Below, one piece after another: positions 1 to 5,727 of a DNA stretch of 15,620 nucleotides. The translations under genes were made by a program, and so were the position numbers. Origin of the DNA: CAZYVA01 sp964650695 (GTDB lineage Bacteria; Bacillota; Clostridia; Lachnospirales; Lachnospiraceae); contig CAZYVA010000044.1 in the NCBI GenBank assembly GCA_964650695.1, positions 1 through 15,620 on the forward strand, given 5' to 3'. Numbering within the stretch: position 1 is the first letter of the stretch; every line of letters begins with the position of its first letter. The notes beneath the pieces are model-generated. The model was not told the origin of the DNA. It made no database searches and saw nothing but the letters and a program-made list of their open reading frames with translations.

Positions 1-30
1 AAAATCTTCGGGCATTTTCCTGATGGATAG

Positions 31-885
31 CTAAAAGTCCCTGAGCATTTCCCGGATCTGTGTTTCCGTCTTTCCTAATTTTTGGGAGGCGTCAGCGATG
101 GAAAGAAGACCGTCCTTTACCAGTTCCAGGATGGCCTCCCTACGCCCTTCCCTGTGGCCTTCCTCACGCGCGTCCTCCTGTATCGCCTCTTTGTACAGTT
201 CCTCGTCAAATTCAAAGATCCCCATTCCAACTACCTCCTCTTTGCGCTGCCGGAAGAAATCCGCCAGGATCCCTTCCGCTATGCAGCGGTCCACGGCATC
301 CCTTACAGCTTCCTCAATGTCCATCCCCCCGGCGGCCCGGTTGTCCCGCACCTTGTTCACAAACGCCATGTATCCACGGAGCGTGCTGCATTTTGAAAGC
401 AGTTGGGTGTTGTATCCATCGTTGATGTTCAGGACGGTGACGGCGAGTTCAAGCTCCGGCGGTTCCTCCGGCTTTTCAAACAGTTCCGAGAGCCGGTAGA
501 CCTTCCTTTCCGGCTGTGGCTTTGTGCCGTTGTAAAACACTACGAAATGCGGCGTAGGTATCTTGATCCTTGACCCGTAATATAAGCCCTTTGACGGGAC
601 GATCCGCTGGTATTCCTCCGCGATGTAGTACAGGACCCGCAGCGGCATGTTCGGGTTGTCCGTGGACTGCTGCTCGTACAGGGACAAGTCACTGTTGAAC
701 GTGTACGCCGCGTCGTTGTGGTATTTCATGCAGATCGCGTTTGGCAGCGTGACTACGCGCAGGCTCTCCGCGCTGCTGTAGCGGGTGCCGTTCATGGCGT
801 TGTAAAGCTCCAGCAGGTTCGCCTTTTCCTGGTGGAGCAGGCAGAACACATTATCCCTGTAGCGGCTGTAAATGGTGTTGGCCAT
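31..885 (-). CDS. Rpn family recombination-promoting nuclease / putative transposase
   Basis: This 284-residue protein looks like the Rpn / PD-(D/E)XK transposase-like family common in Clostridia. Such proteins are thought to cut DNA and promote recombination, but the role of this copy is unknown. Visible family marks are an N-terminal DNVF segment, the acidic residues D58 and D66 followed by E71-x-Q73 in LYEQQST, then NPNMPLR and IPTPHFVVFYNG (residues 78-120). The usual ExK is ExQ, which is normal for this family. The C-terminus ends in a charged EEGHREGRREAI helix followed by a short helix-turn-helix-like tail (LSIADASQKLGKTETQ), as is typical. The ATG at 883-885 has AAGGAGG just upstream, inside a hairpin. 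The length is near full for the family and no frameshift is seen. It lies alone at the window edge with no IS ends recognised. Family assignment is confident; activity is not shown. Confidence 0.85.
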   Translation of the reverse strand: MANTIYSRYRDNVFCLLHQEKANLLELYNAMNGTRYSSAESLRVVTLPNAICMKYHNDAAYTFNSDLSLYEQQSTDNPNMPLRVLYYIAEEYQRIVPSKGLYYGSRIKIPTPHFVVFYNGTKPQPERKVYRLSELFEKPEEPPELELAVTVLNINDGYNTQLLSKCSTLRGYMAFVNKVRDNRAAGGMDIEEAVRDAVDRCIAEGILADFFRQRKEEVVGMGIFEFDEELYKEAIQEDAREEGHREGRREAILELVKDGLLSIADASQKLGKTETQIREMLRDF

Positions 886-887
886 AG

Positions 888-917
888 GCGCCTCCTTCCC
901 TGCGGGAACAGAGGCGC
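888..917 (-). promoter_or_regulatory. Hairpin sequestering the Shine-Dalgarno site of the Rpn gene
   Basis: Arms GCGCCTC (888-894) and GAGGCGC (911-917) are perfect complements. Inside them TTCCC (896-900) pairs with GGGAA (904-908) around a TGC loop. Read on the minus strand, the downstream arm contains the whole AAGGAGG of the Rpn gene, and the ATG begins two bases after the stem. Translation control by occlusion is inferred; the pairing itself is seen. Confidence 0.6.
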
Positions 918-1204
918 TTTCCAGGTATCCGCCCCCGGATCCCGCTGATAAAATGGTTGGTTGAATTTAAAAGCAGGATCCAAAGAATAAAACGGAACGC
1001 CAAACAGCGTAAGGAAATCATGACATTGAATTTGCTTTACAGAAAGGATAACATACGAAAGGTATATATGTCAACTTATTTTGTTTGGAATGCCTCGTAT
1101 CATTCATTTCTATCGCTGCCGGCTTTCGACAAGCCAAACGCGCCAGTGATTTTCAGGCAGTTCTGAAGCGCAGCCACAGATACGGGAATTATTATCAGGA
1201 AATT
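918..1204. other. Intergenic region between Rpn and the SpoIIQ-like gene
   Basis: No convincing gene is present. Short open frames here lack a ribosome binding site and recognisable protein features. A possible sigma-A promoter on the plus strand is TTGAAT (1026-1031), 17 bases, TAACAT (1049-1054). If used, it would give a leader of nearly 200 nucleotides. No IS end, tRNA or terminator was recognised. Confidence 0.4.
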
Positions 1205-1233
1205 GTATACTTTGCCTGTATTCTGGCAAGAAT
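1205..1233 (+). promoter_or_regulatory. Candidate sigma-F (forespore) promoter of the SpoIIQ-like gene
   Basis: GTATA (1205-1209), a 15-base spacer, then GGCAAGAAT (1225-1233) fit the known sigma-F pattern GYWTA / GGNRANANT. In Bacillus, spoIIQ is a sigma-F gene, so the match agrees with the protein call. The start of transcription would fall close to the ribosome binding site at 1241-1247, giving a very short leader. The match could be chance. Confidence 0.4.
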
Positions 1234-1255
1234 ATGGGCAGAGGTGGTGAATACA

Positions 1256-2068
1256 ATGAGTGAAATCAAAAATCAGAAACAAAATTTAACCTTTCGCGCA
1301 CGACGGAAAAAGAGAGGGGCGGCAGTGGCGGCTGCAGCGTGCTTTATAGCAGCGATCGCAATTGTGGGAACATATACGTTCCGGGACTTTAAGCAATCGG
1401 AAGAAAACGAGGAGCTGGCGGACGCCCGGAATACACAGGATACGGCGGAAGAGCCTGATGCGTCGGAAACGGCCAACGCAGACCAGGTTTTAAATACGGA
1501 TGCGGCGGAAGAATCCGAATTTGACCCGTATGCGCTGGGGGAAGGGGATGGCGGGCAAGAAACCGGAGAAGAGACGGAAGAACCGGAAATACAGGCGGAG
1601 CCAGCCACAGAGGAGTCCGCACAGACCACCGCCAGCAGCGAGAGCATCAGCTTTGGCACGAAGGACAAGCTCCTCTGGCCGGTGGAAGGAAAACTGCTTA
1701 TGAATTACAGCATGGACAAAACAGTCTATTTTTCTACATTGGATCAGTTTAAATATAATCCTGCGCTTGTTATCCAGGGGGAAAAAGGGGATCAGGTGAT
1801 TTCTTCCGCGCCGGGGGTCGTAAAGTCGATTGATAAAACTGCGGAGACGGGAACGACGGTCAATGTCGATATCGGGAACGGGTATGAACTATTTTACGGC
1901 CAGCTCAGCGACGTGGCGGTGAAAACCGGGGATTATGTGGACAGCAAAACGGTGTTGGGATACGTGGGGGACCCGACGATTTACTATAGCGTGGAAGGAA
2001 CAAATGTTTATTTTGAAATGAGGAAAGACGGACAGCCGGTGAACCCGATGGATTATCTGGTCGAATAA
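1256..2068 (+). CDS. spoIIQ: Membrane-anchored degenerate M23/LytM protein, probably SpoIIQ
   Basis: This 270-residue protein has a short basic cytoplasmic N-terminus (RARRKKR), one membrane helix at about 21-42, a long acidic linker (about 46-130, rich in E, D, T, A and S) and a C-terminal LytM-like domain (about 138-270). This layout and length match SpoIIQ, the forespore protein that pairs with SpoIIIAH across the engulfed septum in sporulation. The domain keeps the fold marks (GDQVISSAPGVV, GNGYELFYGQL, YFEMRKDGQPVNP) but lacks zinc ligands: the HxGxD site reads NPALV around N168, the usual LYAHL histidine is Q216, and HLHF is NVYF (250-253). It should therefore be a binding protein, not a peptidase. 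The ATG at 1256 has GAGGTGG upstream; the frame stays open further 5' but without signals. The alternative is another non-enzymatic M23 division or wall protein. Confidence 0.7.
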   Translation: MSEIKNQKQNLTFRARRKKRGAAVAAAACFIAAIAIVGTYTFRDFKQSEENEELADARNTQDTAEEPDASETANADQVLNTDAAEESEFDPYALGEGDGGQETGEETEEPEIQAEPATEESAQTTASSESISFGTKDKLLWPVEGKLLMNYSMDKTVYFSTLDQFKYNPALVIQGEKGDQVISSAPGVVKSIDKTAETGTTVNVDIGNGYELFYGQLSDVAVKTGDYVDSKTVLGYVGDPTIYYSVEGTNVYFEMRKDGQPVNPMDYLVE

Positions 2069-2140
2069 CCAGGATACAAATAAAACCATCGCAATCCCGA
2101 CCAATTTTAGGCAAGGAGCAGATGTTTCAAACTAAAAATT
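2069..2140. other. Short AT-rich stretch after the SpoIIQ-like gene
   Basis: No gene or strong terminator is seen. A self-complementary AAAAATTTTT run (2135-2144) sits at the edge of the repeated block. Together with the gap and leader elements, the gene-free stretch runs from 2069 to 2426. Confidence 0.4.
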
Positions 2141-2195
2141 TTTCTTCTGTTCTCCCATCATTTGTGTTATGATATGATGATACCAGGGTCAAAAG
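2141..2195. repeat. 55-bp block, copy 1, left of the N gap
   Basis: This block is identical base for base to 2296-2350. It starts TTTCTTCTGTTCTCCC and ends CCAGGGTCAAAAG. Both copies touch the N run exactly, so this most likely is a contig-end overlap and not a biological duplication. Confidence 0.9.
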
Positions 2196-2295
2196 NNNNN
2201 NNNNNNNNNNNNNNNNNNNNNNNNNNNNNNNNNNNNNNNNNNNNNNNNNNNNNNNNNNNNNNNNNNNNNNNNNNNNNNNNNNNNNNNNNNNNNNN
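2196..2295. other. Assembly gap of 100 N
   Basis: Exactly 100 N, a placeholder length used by scaffolders. The flanks overlap by 55 identical bases, so the true gap may be zero or may hold a collapsed repeat. Confidence 0.97.
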
Positions 2296-2350
2296 TTTCT
2301 TCTGTTCTCCCATCATTTGTGTTATGATATGATGATACCAGGGTCAAAAG
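2296..2350. repeat. 55-bp block, copy 2, right of the N gap; carries the LysR promoter
   Basis: Identical to 2141-2195. It contains an extended minus-10 TGTTATGAT (2320-2328 region, TATGAT at 2323-2328), with a second overlapping TATGAT at 2328-2333. The only minus-35 at proper distance is a weak TTCTGT (2300-2305). Transcription would start near 2336-2341, at the foot of the next hairpin. Confidence 0.6.
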
Positions 2351-2394
2351 CACAAGATTTTCATGCTTGCATGAAAATCATGTGCTTGGGACCC
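2341..2394. repeat. Long palindrome in the leader of the LysR gene
   Basis: Arms at 2348-2366 and 2369-2387 are 19 bases each with one mismatch (inner CATGC-TT-GCATG). The outer pair is GGGTC (2341-2345) with GACCC (2390-2394) across a 2x2 internal loop. There is no T tract, so it is not an intrinsic terminator. It lies between the promoter and the ribosome binding site (AGGAGG at 2411-2416) of the LysR gene. It may be a member of a dispersed palindromic repeat family; the contig break next to it supports multi-copy status. Confidence 0.7.
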
Positions 2395-2426
2395 GATATG
2401 AGCAAGCAGCAGGAGGCGCGTGTCCC

Positions 2427-3329
2427 ATGACATTGGCACAACTGAATTATGTTGTCAAGATTGCAGACACAAAGTCCATGAATAAAGCGGCGGCGGAGCT
2501 TTTTGTCTCGCAGCCCGCTTTGTCAGGCTCGGTCAGGGAGCTGGAGGAAGAGCTGCATATACAGATTTTTATCCGGACGAACAAGGGGATGGTCACTACT
2601 GCGGAGGGGGAGGAATTTTTACGCTACGCGAGGCAGATCGTTGAGATCAGCGGGATGATCGATGACCGATATACCGGCAAGAAGAAAAACCGCAAAAAAT
2701 TTTCGGTGTCCACACAGCATTATTCCTTTGCCGTGGAAGCCTTTATTGAGCTTGGCAGGCGTTTTGCGATGAATGAATTTGAACTGGCGGTGCATGAGAC
2801 AAAGACCTACGAGGTCATAGAAAATGTAAAAAACCTTAAAAGTGAGATCGGGGTACTCTATCTGAATGATTTTAACAGCAAGGCATTGACGAAGATTTTC
2901 GCGGAGAACGGGCTTGAATTCATTCCTTTATTTGATTGCGGGATTTCCGTGTACCTCAGCAGCAGCCATCCGCTGGCGAAGAAGGAAATCATTACCTTTT
3001 CCGATTTGGGGCCGTACCCTTGCCTGTCCTTTGAGCAAGGGGATAAAAATGCATTCTATCTGGCGGAGGAGGTGCTTAGCACTTTGAATTACCGGCAGAT
3101 CATCAAAGCGGACGACCGGGCGACGATGCTGAACCTGATGTCCGGGATGGATGGGTATACCCTTTGCTCTGGCATTATATGCGGGAACCTGAACGGGGGG
3201 AATTATGTTTCTGTCCCGTTTGACACGGAAGATATCATGACGATAGGCTACATTAAGCGGGAGCGTATGCCGCTTAGCCAGATGGGGGAGGAATATATCG
3301 GGATCCTGAAAAGATACGGGGACAGCTAG
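2427..3329 (+). CDS. LysR-type transcriptional regulator
   Basis: This 300-residue regulator has a classical N-terminal winged helix-turn-helix: MTLAQLNYVVKIADTKSM, then NKAAAELFVSQPALSGSVRELEEEL, and an effector-binding domain from about residue 90 to the end. The ATG at 2427 fits because the LysR family begins right at this helix and AGGAGG lies ten bases upstream. A TTG at 2367 in the same frame lies inside the palindrome and would add 20 foreign-looking residues. The gene stands alone, facing the Rrf2 gene, with a shared terminator at its 3' end. The ligand and targets cannot be told from sequence. Its closeness to a cysteine desulfurase cluster hints at sulfur or cysteine metabolism, but that is only inference from position. 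Confidence 0.9.
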   Translation: MTLAQLNYVVKIADTKSMNKAAAELFVSQPALSGSVRELEEELHIQIFIRTNKGMVTTAEGEEFLRYARQIVEISGMIDDRYTGKKKNRKKFSVSTQHYSFAVEAFIELGRRFAMNEFELAVHETKTYEVIENVKNLKSEIGVLYLNDFNSKALTKIFAENGLEFIPLFDCGISVYLSSSHPLAKKEIITFSDLGPYPCLSFEQGDKNAFYLAEEVLSTLNYRQIIKADDRATMLNLMSGMDGYTLCSGIICGNLNGGNYVSVPFDTEDIMTIGYIKRERMPLSQMGEEYIGILKRYGDS

Positions 3330-3344
3330 GCCCCCTATCTTTTT
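3309..3344. terminator. Bidirectional terminator between lysR and the Rrf2 gene
   Basis: GATA-C-GGGG (3313-3321) pairs with CCCC-C-TATC (3331-3339) with one C-C mismatch. TTTTT (3340-3344) follows on the plus strand and, on the minus strand, TTTT (complement of AAAA 3309-3312). It overlaps the LysR stop codon (3327-3329) and lies just past the Rrf2 stop. Confidence 0.75.
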
Positions 3345-3774
3345 ATATGCCATATCCGTAGTTATCCGAAGCTTTTTCCAGGATGTCCTGGAGCGTGATA
3401 CTGCTTAAATAATCGTGTATAGCGCTGGAAAGCCCTTCATAGACCGGGAGGACGAGGCAATTCCCCGCGTCGCCGCAAAGGTTTGGCTGGTTGTCCAGGC
3501 AACTGACCGGCGCAAGGCTGCCTTCGGCGCTTTCCAGGATTTCCCATACGGTAATTTCCGAGGGCTGCTTGGGAAGCCGGTAGCCGCCCATATGCCCTTT
3601 ATTTGAAAGAAGGAGGTTATTCCTGTTTAAAAAGGGGATGATCTGTTCCAAATATTTTTTGGAGATATTCTGCCGTGCCGAGATGTCCCTGAGCGCGATG
3701 AAGCCCTCGTTATAATGCTGCGCCAGGTCCAGCATCATGCGGAGGGAATATCTTCCGCGGGTGGAAATTTTCAT
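3343..3774 (-). CDS. iscR: Rrf2-family regulator, IscR-like with cluster-binding cysteines
   Basis: This 143-residue Rrf2 protein has the family winged helix: MKISTRGRYSLRMMLDLA at the start, ISKKYLEQIIPFLNRNNLL as recognition region, and GHMGGYRLPKQP in the wing. Three cysteines, C92, C100 and C106 (SCLDNQPNLC then GDAGNC), sit where IscR binds a [2Fe-2S] cluster. Spacing is Cx7Cx5C rather than the Cx5Cx5C of E. coli. CymR-type cysteine regulators lack these residues, so an Fe-S sensor is favoured. It is divergent from nifS-nifU-mnmA, the expected target, and probably controls itself as well. The ATG at 3772-3774 was chosen over an upstream in-frame TTG (3793-3795) because Rrf2 proteins start with MKIST and AAAGGA lies upstream of the ATG. 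Confidence 0.9.
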   Translation of the reverse strand: MKISTRGRYSLRMMLDLAQHYNEGFIALRDISARQNISKKYLEQIIPFLNRNNLLLSNKGHMGGYRLPKQPSEITVWEILESAEGSLAPVSCLDNQPNLCGDAGNCLVLPVYEGLSSAIHDYLSSITLQDILEKASDNYGYGI

Positions 3775-3869
3775 AAGAATGCACCGTCCTTTCAAAATCG
3801 CCTCTCATTCTTAGGCCACTTTTCTCAGGAATGCCCGGTAAATCGTCATTCCCAACTGTGAATAGTAAC

Positions 3870-3898
3870 ATCATACCACTAAAAAGGTAGGCAATCAA
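3870..3898 (-). promoter_or_regulatory. Sigma-A promoter of the Rrf2 gene with a dyad in the spacer
   Basis: On the minus strand: TTGATT (3898-3893), 17 bases, TATGAT (3875-3870) with a TG extension. The dyad TACC-ACTAAAAA-GGTA (3874-3889, plus strand) fills the spacer and touches the minus-10. This is where an autorepressor would bind; the Rrf2 product is the obvious candidate, by inference. Confidence 0.6.
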
Positions 3899-3970
3899 GA
3901 GAGGATTGGTTTTTGGGCCGCGAATCGTAGCGCAAGTAACGGGATCAAGGAAATTTATAGCCGTTTTAGG

Positions 3971-3999
3971 TTGACATTGACCGGGCGGAGAATTACAAT
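3971..3999 (+). promoter_or_regulatory. Sigma-A promoter of nifS-nifU-mnmA
   Basis: TTGACA (3971-3976), exactly 17 bases, TACAAT (3994-3999): a near-consensus housekeeping promoter. The start of transcription would lie near 4006, within the left arm of the inverted repeat at 4002-4043. Confidence 0.8.
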
Positions 4000-4001
4000 G
4001 A

Positions 4002-4043
4002 CATTATCGGCTATGAAATCCATAGAAAAGATAGGCGATAATG
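4002..4043. promoter_or_regulatory. Inverted repeat at the start of the nifS transcript
   Basis: CATTATCGGCTAT (4002-4014) and ATAGGCGATAATG (4031-4043) match as an inverted repeat at 12 of 13 positions. A competing inner hairpin CTATG (4011-4015) / CATAG (4021-4025) uses part of the same arm. It could be an operator for the Rrf2 regulator or an RNA leader structure. Position over the +1 favours an operator. Confidence 0.5.
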
Positions 4044-4072
4044 GTTGGCTGTTTATGAACGGAGGTTGAAAA

Positions 4073-5266
4073 TTGGATAAGCTAATTTACTTGGACAATG
4101 CGGCGACGACGAAGATAAAGGATGGGGTCTATGAAGCGATGCGGCCATATTTCATGGAATATTACGGCAACCCATCGAGCATTTACCGATTTGCGGGGGA
4201 AAGCAAGAAAGCCATTGAGGGCGCAAGGGAGACCGTTGCGCGTTTCCTGAATGCAAAGCCGGCCGAGATCTATTTTACAGGCGGAGGAAGCGAGTCAGAC
4301 AACTGGGCATTGAAAGCAACCGCGCTGGCAAAGAAGGGGAAAGGGAAGCATATCATTACGACGAAGATCGAGCACCATGCCATCCTACATACTTGCGGGT
4401 ACTTGGAGAAGCTGGGCTTTGAAGTGACCTACCTGGATGTGGATGAATACGGCATGGTAAAGCTAGATGAGCTGGAGGCGGCGATCCGTGAGGATACGAT
4501 ACTGATCTCCATCATGTTTGCCAATAATGAGATCGGGACGATACAGCCGGTGAAGGAAATCGGCAGGATCGCCCATGAACACGGGATCTGGTTCCACACA
4601 GACGCGGTCCAGGCTTATGGGCATGAGCATATCGATGTGGAAGAGATGGGGATCGATATGCTTTCGGCCAGCGGGCATAAGCTCAACGGGCCAAAGGGCG
4701 TCGGGATCCTTTATATCCGCAGCGCTGTAAGGATCGGCCCGTTTATCCATGGAGGCGCGCAGGAGCGCGGCAGGAGGGCCGGGACGCATAATGTGCCGGG
4801 GATCGTAGGCTTTGGCAAAGCGACGGAGCTGGCGGAAGGGACGATGGACAAGAGGCGTGCGTACGAGAGCAGATTGCGGGATTATCTGATCGGGCGTGTA
4901 CTGGCGGAGATCCCCTATACAAAGCTGAACGGGCACAAGAGCAGCCGCCTGTCCAACAATGCAAATTTCAGCTTTCAGTTTATCGAGGGAGAGTCCCTGC
5001 TTATTATGCTTGACCAGAAGGGGATCGCCGGGTCGAGCGGATCCGCCTGCACATCCGGCTCCCTTGACCCATCGCATGTGCTGCTTGCCATCGGGCTTCC
5101 CCATGAGATTGCGCATGGGTCGCTCAGGCTTACGCTTTCGGAGGAGACGACGGAGGAAGAGATTGATTATGTCGTAGACGAATTGAAGAAAATCGTGGAG
5201 AGGCTTCGCAGTATGTCGCCGCTTTATGAGGACTTTATAAAAAATAAGGAGGGGAAACAGCAATGA
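4073..5266 (+). CDS. nifS: Cysteine desulfurase, NifS/IscS type
   Basis: This 397-residue PLP enzyme takes sulfur from cysteine, giving alanine and an enzyme persulfide that feeds Fe-S assembly on NifU and tRNA thiolation by MnmA. Visible marks: YLDNAATT at the start; H101/H102 (EHHAI); D177 and Q180 (HTDAVQA); the PLP lysine K203 in SGHKLNGPKG; RAGTHN (235-240); and the catalytic cysteine C326 in SSGSACTSGSLDPSHVL, in a loop of the group I (NifS/IscS) type. The start is a TTG at 4073, seven bases after GGAGG; no ATG fits the family start. It overlaps nifU by four bases (ATGA), so translation is likely coupled. It is first gene of a three-gene operon driven by the promoter at 3971-3999. Confidence 0.96.
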   Translation: MDKLIYLDNAATTKIKDGVYEAMRPYFMEYYGNPSSIYRFAGESKKAIEGARETVARFLNAKPAEIYFTGGGSESDNWALKATALAKKGKGKHIITTKIEHHAILHTCGYLEKLGFEVTYLDVDEYGMVKLDELEAAIREDTILISIMFANNEIGTIQPVKEIGRIAHEHGIWFHTDAVQAYGHEHIDVEEMGIDMLSASGHKLNGPKGVGILYIRSAVRIGPFIHGGAQERGRRAGTHNVPGIVGFGKATELAEGTMDKRRAYESRLRDYLIGRVLAEIPYTKLNGHKSSRLSNNANFSFQFIEGESLLIMLDQKGIAGSSGSACTSGSLDPSHVLLAIGLPHEIAHGSLRLTLSEETTEEEIDYVVDELKKIVERLRSMSPLYEDFIKNKEGKQQ

Positions 5267-5724
5267 GCCAGATTGTAGAATACAGCGAGCAGGTGATGGA
5301 TCATTTCAGCAATCCGAGGAACGTGGGCGAGATTGAGAACGCCAGCGGCGTCGGCACGGTAGGGAACGCGAAGTGCGGGGATATTATGAGGATCTACCTT
5401 GATGTGGATGAAAACCGGATCATCAGGGACTGCAAGTTCAAGACTTTCGGCTGCGGCGCGGCGGTGGCGACCAGCAGTATGGCTACGGAAATGATTAAGG
5501 GGAAATCCGTGGAGGAAGCGCTGCAATTGACCAATAAAGCGGTACAGGAGGCATTGGGCGGGCTCCCGGCGGTGAAGGTGCATTGTTCCCTGCTGGCGGA
5601 GGAAGCGGTACATGCTGCGCTTTGGGATTACGCTCAGAAGAACCATATTGAGATCGCGGGCTTAAAGGCTCCTGTAGAGGATATCGACGAGACAAAAGAG
5701 TTTTACGAGATGGCTGGTGAATAG
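5263..5724 (+). CDS. nifU: NifU/IscU-type Fe-S cluster scaffold
   Basis: This 153-residue protein is a single-domain IscU-like scaffold on which Fe-S clusters are built. Cluster ligands are seen at C38 (NAKCGD, with the conserved D40), C64 (FGCGAA) and C108 (VHCSLL). It has only the N-terminal NifU domain, without the ferredoxin-like and C-terminal Nfu domains of nitrogen-fixation NifU, so a housekeeping role is expected. The family-typical start (YSEQVMDHFSNPRNVGEI) follows the ATG at 5263, preceded by AAGGAGGGG at 5247-5254. The short acidic tail after about residue 130 is common in clostridial forms. It is coupled to nifS by the ATGA overlap and lies three bases before mnmA. Confidence 0.95.
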   Translation: MSQIVEYSEQVMDHFSNPRNVGEIENASGVGTVGNAKCGDIMRIYLDVDENRIIRDCKFKTFGCGAAVATSSMATEMIKGKSVEEALQLTNKAVQEALGGLPAVKVHCSLLAEEAVHAALWDYAQKNHIEIAGLKAPVEDIDETKEFYEMAGE

Positions 5725-5727
5725 GAA

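Noticed and set aside
957..1166. Small open frame of 69 codons upstream of the SpoIIQ-like gene
   Set aside because: No Shine-Dalgarno site, no recognisable features, and it overlaps the probable promoter region.
2141..2350. A true tandem duplication of 55 bp
   Set aside because: Both copies abut the N run exactly, which is explained more simply by a contig overlap.
2367..2426. Upstream TTG start for the LysR gene
   Set aside because: It lies in the palindrome, has no ribosome binding site, and adds 20 residues before the canonical LysR N-terminus.
4463..5263. Open frame of 266 codons on the minus strand opposite nifS
   Set aside because: Shadow of nifS; no start signal, and nifS is complete with all motifs.
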